Below, in pieces: positions 52,042 through 64,000 of a stretch of 64,000 nucleotides of DNA. The position numbers and the translations under genes are program-made. The DNA is from Actinophytocola sp963729115 (lineage in GTDB: Bacteria; Actinomycetota; Actinomycetes; Mycobacteriales; Pseudonocardiaceae). The notes below the pieces were generated by a model that was not told the origin of the DNA, made no database searches, and saw only the letters and a list, made by a program, of their open reading frames with translations. The DNA is taken from NCBI GenBank assembly GCA_963729115.1, contig CAVSMR010000002.1:17624-81623 (forward strand). Reading direction: 5' to 3'. Every line of letters begins with the position of its first letter. Position 1 is the stretch's first letter.

Positions 52042-52971
52042 TCAGTCGAGGATGCGGAGGAGGCCTTCCTGGACGACGGTGGCGATCAGGGTGCCGTCGC
52101 GGGCGAAGAAGCGGCCCGTCGCGAGGCCGCGGGCGCCCGAGGCGCTCGGCGAGGCGCAGTCGTAGAGGAACCACTCGTCGGCCCGGAACGGCCGGTGGAA
52201 CCACAACGCGTGGTCCAGGCTCGCGCCGAGCACGTTGTCCAGCCCCCAGTACGCGCCGTGCCGGACGAGCACGGAGTCGAGCAGCGTCATGTCCGAGGCG
52301 TAGGTGAGCACGCAGACGTGCAGCAGCTCGTCGTCGGGCAGCCGGCCGTCCGCGCGCATCCACACCCGGCTGCGCGCCTCCGCCGGGCCGCGGTCACGCA
52401 GTTCCCACGGCGGCTCGGTCACGTACCGGATGTCGATGGGCCGGGGCAGGCGCGCCACGACCCCGAGCTTGTCCGCGTACCGGCGCATCGACTCCGCGCG
52501 GGTCGGCAGCGTCTCCGGGTCCGGCACGGCCGGCATCGGCTCCGCGTGCTCCGCGCCCGGCTCGGGCTGCTGGAACGACGCGGACAGCGCGAAGATCGCC
52601 TTCCCGCGCTGGACCCCGACGACGCGCCGGGTGGTGAACGAGCGGCCGTCGCGGATGCGGTCGATCTCGTAGACGATCGGGATGCTCGGGTCGCCGGGCC
52701 GGATGAAGTACGCGTGCAGCGAGTGGACCTTGCGCTCCGCGGGCACCGTCCGGCCGGCGGCGACCAGCGCCTGCCCGGCCACCTGCCCGCCGAACACCCG
52801 CACCGGCGACACCGCGGGGCTGACACCGCGGAAGATGTTCTCCTCGATGCGCTCCAGATCAAGCAAGGCCACCAGCCGATCCAAAACCGCCTGCCCGGTG
52901 GGCACCCCGTCGCCCGCCCCGGTGCGCAGCTCGGCCAGATCAGCCGCCGCCTGCCGCGCCGCCTCAGTCAC
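52042..52971 (-). CDS. tesB: acyl-CoA thioesterase II
   Basis: 309 residues from GTG 52971. Double hot-dog fold: IFRGVSPAVSPVRVFGGQVA then RKVHSLHAYFIRPGDPSIPI; second half LTYASDMTLLDSVLVRHGAY, ASLDHALWFHRPFRADEWFL, and IATVVQEGLLRILD. The Asp in ASDMTLL, Ser/Thr region near SLDHALWF and Gln in VVQEGL correspond to the TesB catalytic set. It hydrolyses medium- to long-chain acyl-CoA. It is the last gene on the minus strand before dacB; no coupling is seen. Confidence 0.92.
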   Translation of the reverse strand: MTEAARQAAADLAELRTGAGDGVPTGQAVLDRLVALLDLERIEENIFRGVSPAVSPVRVFGGQVAGQALVAAGRTVPAERKVHSLHAYFIRPGDPSIPIVYEIDRIRDGRSFTTRRVVGVQRGKAIFALSASFQQPEPGAEHAEPMPAVPDPETLPTRAESMRRYADKLGVVARLPRPIDIRYVTEPPWELRDRGPAEARSRVWMRADGRLPDDELLHVCVLTYASDMTLLDSVLVRHGAYWGLDNVLGASLDHALWFHRPFRADEWFLYDCASPSASGARGLATGRFFARDGTLIATVVQEGLLRILD

Positions 52972-53187
52972 CGGCCCGCCTCCCCGAACTAGACCCACCC
53001 AACCAGAGATGGTCCCACGCCAACCCCCGCATCGACCTCACCACAGCCCAACCGCACCCAAGGAAGCCACGCCGCACCCAACCGCACCTAAGGGGAACGG
53101 AACGCAACCCAGCCACAAGATACGCGCCAAACCGAACGGCACCAGCCCAAGGCACCCAACACTCAAAATTCCGGGGAGGCGGAACAG

Positions 53188-54612
53188 TCAGGCGTGGTCT
53201 TCTTCGCCTAGGCGGTGGACTCGGATCAGGTTCGTCGAGCCGACCGTGCCCGGTGGGGATCCGGCGACCACGACCACGAGGTCGCCCAGCCGATACCGCC
53301 CGATCGTGAGCATCGACAGGTCGACCTGGCGCACCATGCGGTCGGTCGAGTCGACCTCCGGGACCATGAACGTCTCCACGCCCCACGTCAGCGCCAGCTG
53401 GCTGCGCACGGCGGGCTCCGGCGTGAACGCCAGCAGCGGCAGGTGGGTGTGCAGCCGCGCGAGGCGGCGGACCGTGTCGCCGGACTGCGTGAACGCGACC
53501 AGGGCCTTGGCGTTGAGCCGCTCGCCGATGTCGCGCGCGGCGTAGGACAGCACGCCCCGCTTGGTGCGCGGCACGTGGGTCAGCGGCGGCACGACCGTCG
53601 ACTCGCTCTCGACGGCCTCGATGATCCGGCCCATGGTCTCCACGGCCTCGATCGGGTACCGGCCGACGCTGGTCTCGCCCGACAGCATCACCGCGTCCGT
53701 GCCGTCCAGCACGGCGTTCGCGACGTCGGACGCCTCGGCGCGGGTCGGCCGGGAGTTGTTGATCATGGACTCCAGCATCTGGGTCGCCACGATCACCGGC
53801 TTCGCGTTCTCGCGCGCGATCTGGATCGTCCGCTTCTGCACCAGCGGCACCTGCTCGAGCGGCAGCTCGACGCCGAGGTCGCCGCGGGCCACCATGACGC
53901 CGTCGAAGGCCAGCACGATCGCCTCGAGGTTCGAGACGGCCTCGGGCTTCTCCAGCTTGGCGATCACCGGCAGCCGGCCGTGGCCGACCCGGTCCATCAC
54001 CTGGTGCACGAGGTCGATGTCGGCCGGCGACCGGACGAACGACAGCGCCACGAAGTCCACCCCGAGCTGCAGCGCGAACTCCAGGTCCTCGATGTCCTTC
54101 TCGGACATGGCCGGCACGGAGACGTCCATGCCGGGCAGCGAGATCCCCTTGTTGTTGCTGACCTTGCCGCCCTCGGTGACCTCGCAGACCACGTCCTGGC
54201 CGTCGACCGCGGAGACCGTCAGGCCGACGTTGCCGTCGTCGACCAGCAGCCGGTCGCCCGGCTTCGCGTCCCGCGCCAGGCCCTTGTAGGTCGTGGACAC
54301 GCGGTCGTGGGTGCCCTCGACGTCCTCGACGGTGATCCGGACGACGTCGCCGACGCGCCATTCGACCGGCCCGCCGGCGAACGTGCCGAGGCGGATCTTC
54401 GGTCCCTGCAGGTCGGCCAGGACGCCTACGGCGCGGCCGGACTCGTCGGAGGCGGCCCGCACGAGGTCGTACACCTGTTTGTGGTCGCTCTTGCTGCCGT
54501 GGCTGAAGTTCATCCTGGCGACGTCCATGCCGGCGGCGACCAGGTCACGCACCTTCTCCGGGGTCGCGGTCGCGGGCCCCAGAGTGCATACAATCTTCGC
54601 TCGTCGACTCAC
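53188..54612 (-). CDS. pyk: pyruvate kinase
   Basis: 474 residues. TLGPATATPEKVRDLVAAGM, DVARMNFSHGSKSDHK (ATP/K+ site), LQGPKIRLGTFAGGPV, catalytic Lys in PVIAKLEKPEAVSNLEAIV, ATQMLESMINNSRPTRAEAS, and VMLSGETSVGRYPIEAVETM. Converts phosphoenolpyruvate and ADP to pyruvate and ATP. Complete A, B and C domains; ends RVHRLGEEDHA. The 216 bases downstream of it are unusually C/A-rich on the plus strand, with a 17-base direct repeat. Confidence 0.96.
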   Translation of the reverse strand: MSRRAKIVCTLGPATATPEKVRDLVAAGMDVARMNFSHGSKSDHKQVYDLVRAASDESGRAVGVLADLQGPKIRLGTFAGGPVEWRVGDVVRITVEDVEGTHDRVSTTYKGLARDAKPGDRLLVDDGNVGLTVSAVDGQDVVCEVTEGGKVSNNKGISLPGMDVSVPAMSEKDIEDLEFALQLGVDFVALSFVRSPADIDLVHQVMDRVGHGRLPVIAKLEKPEAVSNLEAIVLAFDGVMVARGDLGVELPLEQVPLVQKRTIQIARENAKPVIVATQMLESMINNSRPTRAEASDVANAVLDGTDAVMLSGETSVGRYPIEAVETMGRIIEAVESESTVVPPLTHVPRTKRGVLSYAARDIGERLNAKALVAFTQSGDTVRRLARLHTHLPLLAFTPEPAVRSQLALTWGVETFMVPEVDSTDRMVRQVDLSMLTIGRYRLGDLVVVVAGSPPGTVGSTNLIRVHRLGEEDHA

Positions 54613-54686
54613 GGGTGGCAGCCTAGACCTCCGCGCTGGAACGATCCCGAAGTACCGGGTGGTAATAGGCGAATCGATCCAGAACG

Positions 54687-55355
54687 TTATCGCCGTGTTT
54701 GCTCGCTGATCCCCACGTGGTCACGCGCCCATTCGTTGAAGGGGCGCAAGGCCCGCCACGCCGTGCGCACCCGGCTCAGCAGCTCGCGCTCGTGCAGCGT
54801 GTCGTCCGGCGGCCAGACCCGGATGGCGTGCACCGAGCGGTAGCGCAGCAGATCCAGCCGCGGGTGGTCGGCGTCGTAGCCGCGGGGCCGGGTCGCGAGC
54901 CGATCGCCCTTGATCTCCCAGCCGCCCTTCTCCAGCTTGGTGAGGATCTTGGCGAGCGCCGGCCCGTGGATGTCCTCGGCGACAGCGGTCCGGAAGCGAC
55001 GGAGCTGGTCGGACTGGAGGTGGAAGCAGCCGCCGCCGACCCGGATCCCGGCGGGGCTGAGCTCGACGTAGTACGCGCCGGCGCCGCGGCCGGGCTCGAT
55101 CACGCCGCCGCAGTGGGTCTTGTAGGGCGTCTTGTCCTTGGCGAAGCGCACGTCCCGGTACGGCCGGAAGACGGTCGCCTTGCCGAAGTCGGTGGCGAAC
55201 TCGCCGGAGAGCTCCGCGAGCAGCGCCTCCATCGGCGCGCGCACGTCCTCGAGGTAGGTGCTCTTGTTGTCGGTCCAGTAGGACTTGGAGTTGTCGGCCA
55301 CGAGCCCGTCGTAGAAGTCGACCGCGTGCTCGCCGAAGCCGGAGAACCTACTCAC
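54687..55355 (-). CDS. DUF2461 protein (TIGR02453-type)
   Basis: 222 residues. Typical opening FSGFGEHAVDFYDGLVADNS, KSYWTDNKSTYLEDVRAPME. Conserved centre FRPYRDVRFAKDKTPYKTHC, GAYYVELSPAGIRVGGGCFH, and the ending LRPFNEWARDHVGI. Family members are widespread and of unknown biochemical function. ATG at 55355. Follows the protease gene after a strong hairpin, so it is probably transcribed separately. Confidence 0.88.
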   Translation of the reverse strand: MSRFSGFGEHAVDFYDGLVADNSKSYWTDNKSTYLEDVRAPMEALLAELSGEFATDFGKATVFRPYRDVRFAKDKTPYKTHCGGVIEPGRGAGAYYVELSPAGIRVGGGCFHLQSDQLRRFRTAVAEDIHGPALAKILTKLEKGGWEIKGDRLATRPRGYDADHPRLDLLRYRSVHAIRVWPPDDTLHERELLSRVRTAWRALRPFNEWARDHVGISEQTRR

Positions 55356-55384
55356 CGGGCCAGACTAGGTGCCCGGTACGGCAA

Positions 55385-55418
55385 CGGCGGGTGGCACCCC
55401 GAGGGGTACCACCCGCCG
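55385..55418 (-). terminator. hairpin terminator of the secreted protease gene
   Basis: CGGCGGGTGGCACCCC / GGGGTACCACCCGCCG: 16-base arms with one mismatch and a two-base loop, starting 17 bases after the protease stop on the minus strand and 30 bases before the DUF2461 gene. Confidence 0.8.
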
Positions 55419-55434
55419 CCGTTCGCGGGTCGGG

Positions 55435-56397
55435 TCAGCCGGCCGACGCGCGGTTGTACAGGTCCTGGGCGTCGGCGCCGAAGTACGGGCCGAACATCCA
55501 GGTCGGGATGAGGTTGATCTTGTAGCTGTTCACCGAGTTCTGGACGCCGAGACCGGTGCCCTCGTCGAACTCCTGGAACCACGGGCCACCGCTCGCGCCA
55601 CCGGTCATGTCACAGGTCATGCCGATGCCGTCGCTGATGAACGCGTCGAACGTGGTGCCGCTGCAGTAGATCATGTGCGTGCCGTCGTACGGGTCGGCCG
55701 CGGGCCAGCCGAACGCGTACATGTCCTGGCCGCGCGACTGGTTGAACGCGACGCCCTGGCCGCCGACGACGTCGGTCAGGCTCTGCCCGTCGAGCGGGTT
55801 GACGATCGCGGCGCCGACGTCGAAGTTGATGTCCTCGCTGGCGTCCCACTGCGGGGTGGTCAGCGTGGCCTTCGCCGTCCAGGTGCCGAACGGCGCGTTG
55901 CCGTCCTTGTACGCGGGCACGAAGACCCAGTCGGTGTGGTACGCGCCGTCGAGCTTCACGCAGTGCCCGGCGGTGAGCACGACGCTCTTGTTGGCACTGG
56001 TCAGCGCGTCACCGCTGCAGGAGGCCTGCCGGCCCTGGTAGGTGAAGAACACGCGGCCGGCGGTCTTCTCCACCGCGCCGCCACCGGGCCAGTCGCCGCC
56101 GCCGGCCGGGAACGCGGCCGGCTCGACGTCGGCGGGCGCCGCCGTCGGCTGCACGACCTGCGCCTTGCCCTGTGCCACGTCGTGCTTGACCTTCGACGCG
56201 TCCACCTTCGGCAGCAGCCGGTCCATCGGGATCGCGTTGCGCATGGCCTCGGGCGTCCACTTGGTCACTAGCGCGCCGAGCTCGTGTACCGCCACGCCGG
56301 GCGCCGGGGGCGCGGCCGTGGCCGACGGGGTGACGATCGCGGCTACCACCAGACCGCCCGCTGCCAGGGCGATCGCGGCCTGCCAGAACTTCTTCAT
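55435..56397 (-). CDS. secreted trypsin-like serine protease
   Basis: 320 residues. Signal peptide KKFWQAAIALAAGGLVVAAI ending SATAAP. A pro-region of about 90 residues has TKWTPEAMRNAIPMDRLLPK. The peptidase S1-type domain shows His in VVLTAGHCVKLDGAY, Asp in WDASEDINFDVGAAIVNPLD and Ser in TCDMTGGASGGPWFQEF. Two cysteine pairs fit disulfides (ASCSGD with AGHC; IYCSG with MTCDM). Secreted endopeptidases of this type are common in Pseudonocardiaceae; the substrate is unknown. Start ATG 56397; the upstream region is shared with the divergent lyase-like gene. Confidence 0.9.
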   Translation of the reverse strand: MKKFWQAAIALAAGGLVVAAIVTPSATAAPPAPGVAVHELGALVTKWTPEAMRNAIPMDRLLPKVDASKVKHDVAQGKAQVVQPTAAPADVEPAAFPAGGGDWPGGGAVEKTAGRVFFTYQGRQASCSGDALTSANKSVVLTAGHCVKLDGAYHTDWVFVPAYKDGNAPFGTWTAKATLTTPQWDASEDINFDVGAAIVNPLDGQSLTDVVGGQGVAFNQSRGQDMYAFGWPAADPYDGTHMIYCSGTTFDAFISDGIGMTCDMTGGASGGPWFQEFDEGTGLGVQNSVNSYKINLIPTWMFGPYFGADAQDLYNRASAG

Positions 56398-56600
56398 CTG
56401 TTCCTACCTTTCGGGCAGCCCGGTAGGACCGCCCGCACAGGGGGGATAGGTTTCCAACGAAACGAGAACCTACTAGGTGAACGGTTACCCAAACACCCTC
56501 GGAAGTAGCACAGCGTGGTGCCCGATCCGTCCCGAGATGCGCCACCTCCACAATGGCGCCTGGCAGCGGAAACGCCTGTCAGCGGAAACGGAGGAGGACC
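56398..56600. promoter_or_regulatory. divergent control region, protease / lyase-like genes
   Basis: 203 bases. An inverted repeat TAGGTT / AACCTA (56447-56472) lies nearer the protease. The 11-mer CAGCGGAAACG occurs twice in direct orientation (56564-56574 and 56580-56590), 16 bases apart and just before the lyase gene's GGAGGAGG ribosome site. No gene inside. Confidence 0.4.
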
Positions 56601-58049
56601 ATGGCGGGGCTGGAGCTGGTCGTGGACGGCCGGACGCTGCGCTGCGCGGACGTCGCGCTCGTCGCGGACCATGACCTGGTCGTGCGGGTGGCGGAGGAGG
56701 CCACGCGGCGGGCCGGGGACGCGTGGGCCCTGGTGACGGAGCTGGCGGCGAACCGGGAGATCTACGGCCGCACGACCGGCGTCGGCGCCAACCGCGACCT
56801 GACCGTCGACGAGGACGCCGGACCGGAGCACGGCCGGCGGCTGCTGCGTAGCCACGCGGGCGGGACGGGCGAGCCGATGCCGGCCCGGCAGGTGCGGGCG
56901 ATGCTGCTGATCCGCCTCAACCAGCTGGCCGCCGGCGGCTCCGGCGCGCACCCCCGGCTGCTCGACGCCCTCGCCGGCGCGCTCACCGCGGGCGCGGTTC
57001 CGCTGATACATCGCACGGGCTCGATCGGCACCGGCGACCTGACCGCGCTCGCCGAGACGGCGCTGACGCTGGCCGGCGAGCGCCCGTGGGCGACGGGCTC
57101 GCTGGCGCCGGTCGCGCTGGACACGTCCGACGCGCTCGCGTTCATGAGCAGCAACGCCGCCACGCTGGCGGACGCCGTGCTGGCGTCCCGCGAGCTCGAC
57201 CGGCTGCTGCGCGCGAGCCACGCCGTGGCCGCACTGTCCTATGTGGTCATGGGCGGCTCGCCCGAGGCGTACGCGACACCGGTGCACGAGGCGCGGCCGC
57301 ACCCCGGTCAGGTGCGCTGCGCGGCCGAGATGCGGCGGCTGCTGGGGATGCGCCGCGTGCCGCAGCCCGGGCGCAGGATCCAGGATCCGTACGGCCTGCG
57401 TGCGTTCCCGCAGGTGCAGGGGCCGGCGCTGGACGCGCTGGACTACCTCACCCGCGTGCTGAGCGTGGAGATCAACGCGGTGACGGAGAACCCGATGGTG
57501 TCGTTGTCGGCAGGTGACGTGTTCCACCACGCGCACTTCCACACCGCGTACGTGGCGGTGGCCCTCGACCAGATGCGCGCGACGATCCACCACGTCGCGG
57601 AGCTGTCCGCGTCGCGGCTCGGCGACCTGGTGGAGCCGTCGTTCACCGACCTGCCGGCGTTCCTCGCGTCCGGGCCGCCCGGCAGCTCCGGCGTGATGAT
57701 CCTGGAGTACGTGGCGCACGACGCGCTCGCGACGCTGCGCCAGGCGGCGCTGCCGGTGACCCTCGGCACGGCGGTCGTGTCGCGCGGCGTCGAGGACCAC
57801 GCGTCGTTCGCCACCCAGGCGGCGCGAGCGGCAGGCCAGGCGGCGGACGCGTACCGGCAGGTGCTGGCGTGCGAGGTGGTGGCCGCGGTCCGAGCCCTGC
57901 GCATGCGCCCGGCGGACGTCGTCGAGCTACCGATCCGCGCAGCCTTCGACCTCGCCGACGCGGTGCTGGACCCGACGCTCTCGGACCGCCCCCTGTCCGG
58001 CGACCTCGAGGCGGCCGCCACGCTGCTGGACCGCTTCGCCGACATCTGA
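56601..58049 (+). CDS. histidine/aromatic ammonia-lyase-fold protein lacking the MIO triad
   Basis: 482 residues from ATG 56601, preceded by GGAGGAGG. Fold motifs of the HAL/PAL/TAL family are present: IYGRTTGVGANRDL (active-site Tyr loop), RIQDPYGLRAFPQVQGP, SVEINAVTENPMV and SRGVEDHASFATQAA. The cofactor site is different. Family enzymes have G-(A-S-G)-D-L, which cyclises to MIO. Here residues 140-147 are GSIGTGDL: the Ala-Ser pair is replaced by a single Thr, so no MIO can form. The flanking frame is intact. It may be an MIO-free enzyme, or a non-catalytic or binding protein. Divergent from the protease gene. Confidence 0.85.
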   Translation: MAGLELVVDGRTLRCADVALVADHDLVVRVAEEATRRAGDAWALVTELAANREIYGRTTGVGANRDLTVDEDAGPEHGRRLLRSHAGGTGEPMPARQVRAMLLIRLNQLAAGGSGAHPRLLDALAGALTAGAVPLIHRTGSIGTGDLTALAETALTLAGERPWATGSLAPVALDTSDALAFMSSNAATLADAVLASRELDRLLRASHAVAALSYVVMGGSPEAYATPVHEARPHPGQVRCAAEMRRLLGMRRVPQPGRRIQDPYGLRAFPQVQGPALDALDYLTRVLSVEINAVTENPMVSLSAGDVFHHAHFHTAYVAVALDQMRATIHHVAELSASRLGDLVEPSFTDLPAFLASGPPGSSGVMILEYVAHDALATLRQAALPVTLGTAVVSRGVEDHASFATQAARAAGQAADAYRQVLACEVVAAVRALRMRPADVVELPIRAAFDLADAVLDPTLSDRPLSGDLEAAATLLDRFADI

Positions 58050-58160
58050 CTCCCTAGGTTGCGGCGGCGGGCTTCTCGGTCCGGATGACGACGATGGCGA
58101 CGATCATCACCGGTCGCGCGCCGAACTTCGGCAGCAGTCCACGACGCGGTACGGAAGTAG
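58050..58160. other. short convergent intergenic region
   Basis: 111 bases between the stops of the lyase-like gene and gltD. It contains no gene longer than about 17 codons and no strong hairpin that I can see. Confidence 0.4.
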
Positions 58161-59673
58161 TCAGACCGCGGCCAGCGGCAGCGCGGTCGGGTGTACCGGC
58201 GCGGGCAGGTCCGAGTGGCCGGTCAGGAAGGCGTCGACCGCGTGCGCGACCGAGCGGCCCTCCGCGATCGCCCACACCACCAGGGATGCGCCGCGGTGCG
58301 CGTCGCCGCAGGCGAAGACGCCTTCGGCCGATGTCTGCCAGTCCGCGCCGCACGACAGGGTGCCGCGGCGGGACAGCGTCAGGCCCAGTCCGTCCAGCAG
58401 CGGCATCTGCTCGACGCCCTCGAAGCCGATTGCCAGGAGCACCAGGTTCGCCGGGATCTCGTCGACCTCCTCGCCGACCGGGGTCACCTCGCGGGCACCG
58501 GTCGACGGGTCCCTGCGCACCACGACCTCCCGCAGCCGCACGGCACGGACGTTGCCGTCCTCGTCGCCGAGGAACTCCTCCACCGCGACCGCGAACCGCC
58601 GCTCCCCCGCCTCCTCGTGCGCCGGGTAGGTCCGCAGCACCCACGGCCACACCGGCCACGGCGAGATCTCGTCGTCGCGGTCCTCGGGTGGGCGCGGGTA
58701 CTGGTCGAGCTGGGTCACCGACAGCGCGCCCTGCCGCGTCGCCGTGCCATAGCAGTCCGCGCCCGTGTCGCCGCCGCCGATGATCAGCACGTGCTTGCCG
58801 GCGGCGGAGATCGACGTGGGCCCGTCGCCCTCGCACTCCTTGTTCGCCGGCACCAGGTGCTCCATCGCCAGGTGCACGCCGCCGAGCGTGCGGCCCGGGA
58901 CGTCCGGCGCGTCCCGGCCGCGCAGCGCGCCGACCGCCAGCACGACCGCGTCGTACGACGCGCGCAGCGACGCCACCGACAGGTCGCCCAGCCCGGTCCC
59001 GCCGACCTCGACGCCGGTCACGAACCGCGTCCCCTCGGCGCGCAGCTGCGCGAGCCGGCGGTCGAGGACCTTCTTCTCCATCTTGAACTCGGGGATGCCG
59101 TACCGGAGCAGGCCGCCGAGCCGGTCGTCGCGCTCGTACACGGTGACCTCGTGGCCCGCGCGGGTCAGCTGCTGCGCCGCCGCGAGCCCGGCCGGGCCGG
59201 ACCCGACCACCGCGACCCGCCGGCCGGACGCGACCGCCGCCTGCCGCGGGCGGACCAGGTCCTTCTCCCACGAGACGTCCGCGATGGCCTCCTCGACCCG
59301 CTTGATCGCCACCGGCCCGCCGGACATCGGCGAGATCGACAGCACGCAGGCGGTCTCGCACGGCGCCGGGCACAGCTTGCCGGTGAACTCCGGGAAGTTG
59401 TTGGTGGAGTGCAACCGGTTGCTGGCCGCCGCCCAGTCGCCGACGCGGACGAGGTCGTTCCAGTCCGGGATCAGGTTGCCGAGCGGGCAGCCCGCGGAAA
59501 CCGAGTGGCAGAACGGGATCCCGCAGTCCATGCACCGGGTGGCCTGCCCGCGCACCTGCTTGTCCCGCTCGGCCGGCTCCAGGTCCGCGTAGACCTCGTG
59601 CCAGTCCGACAGCCGGTCCGCGGTGGGCCGCTTCGGCGCGTTCTTCCGCTGCTGCTTGAGAAAACCACTGGGG

Positions 59674-59681
<8 letters not shown>
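58161..59681 (-). CDS. gltD: glutamate synthase small subunit
   Basis: 506 residues from GTG 59681 with GGAGG upstream. N-terminal iron-sulfur cysteines: ATRCMDCGIPFCHSVSAGCP, KLCPAPCETACVL. FAD site RRVAVVGSGPAGLAAAQQLT, NADPH site HVLIIGGGDTGADCYGTATR, and C-terminal FAD block GVFACGDAHRGASLVVWAIA. It passes electrons from NADPH to GltB, which makes two glutamates from glutamine and 2-oxoglutarate. The start overlaps the end of gltB by eight bases (GTGGCTGA). Confidence 0.95.

Positions 59682-64000
<4,319 letters not shown>

Overview
The window is high-GC actinobacterial DNA with many GTG starts and dense four-base ATGA gene overlaps. The gene content points to Pseudonocardiaceae, probably an Amycolatopsis-like genome. 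The supporting genes are a WhiB regulator, a complete Cvn conservon (cvnA-D), an XRE/DUF5753 plus DUF397 pair, Ku, a DUF3558 protein, a large LuxR-family ATPase regulator, an alpha/beta-fused type of glycyl-tRNA synthetase, and a GH65/beta-phosphoglucomutase pair. This assignment is inference from gene content, not from a marker gene. I saw no rRNA, tRNA, CRISPR array, transposase or prophage gene.

Layout. 1-5.6 kb: start of an AidB-like acyl-CoA dehydrogenase gene (running off the left edge), a divergent PaaX-family regulator, a 5-oxoprolinase-type HyuA-HyuB fusion and a lipoprotein. 5.6-8.7 kb: beta-phosphoglucomutase and GH65 disaccharide phosphorylase, a two-step alpha-glucoside degradation unit. 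8.7-10.6 kb: a compact island of five small genes in which two ribbon-helix-helix-like proteins and two tiny WF-motif proteins form mirror-image divergent pairs around a membrane protein; this is the best candidate for an undescribed module. 10.6-13.5 kb: glycyl-tRNA synthetase alpha and beta parts in different frames. 13.6-19.3 kb: hydrolase, WhiB, Ku, GcvT, ECF-type sigma factor with a membrane partner, and an unknown gene. 19.2-22 kb: ECF cobalt/nickel transporter cbiM-N-Q-O, with a probable small insertion between cbiQ and cbiO. 22-25.2 kb: AraC regulator, VOC protein, DUF3558 protein, acyl-CoA dehydrogenase. 25.2-31.6 kb: conservon cvnA-B-C-D, whose kinase carries a roughly 900-residue repetitive tail.

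31.6-32.4 kb is a gene-poor regulatory gap. 32.4-34.4 kb: DUF485 protein plus acetate-type sodium/solute symporter. 34.4-37.1 kb: small membrane proteins, a lytic transglycosylase and a 53-residue membrane peptide gene. 37.2-41.5 kb: enoyl-CoA hydratase, STAS protein, alpha-methylacyl-CoA racemase-like enzyme, acyl-CoA dehydrogenase and TetR regulator, together a lipid/branched-acid catabolic neighbourhood. 41.6-43.5 kb: a Gly/Pro/Ala-repeat membrane protein gene with two compensating frameshifts, ended by a strong hairpin. 43.5-48.2 kb: hydrolase, DUF4262, large LuxR regulator and a 61-residue upstream gene. 48.4-50.4 kb: DUF397, XRE regulator, zinc-ribbon-like protein. 50.4-56.4 kb: PBP4-type carboxypeptidase, TesB thioesterase, pyruvate kinase, DUF2461, secreted trypsin-like protease. 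56.6-58.0 kb: a histidine ammonia-lyase-fold protein that lacks the Ala-Ser-Gly triad needed to make the MIO cofactor. 58.2-64 kb: gltD and gltB (glutamate synthase), gltB running off the right edge.

Most of the window is ordinary chromosomal metabolism and signalling. The unusual signals are the 8.7-10.6 kb island, the frame breaks in two genes, the cvnA leader and tail, the cbiQ-cbiO insertion and the MIO-less lyase.
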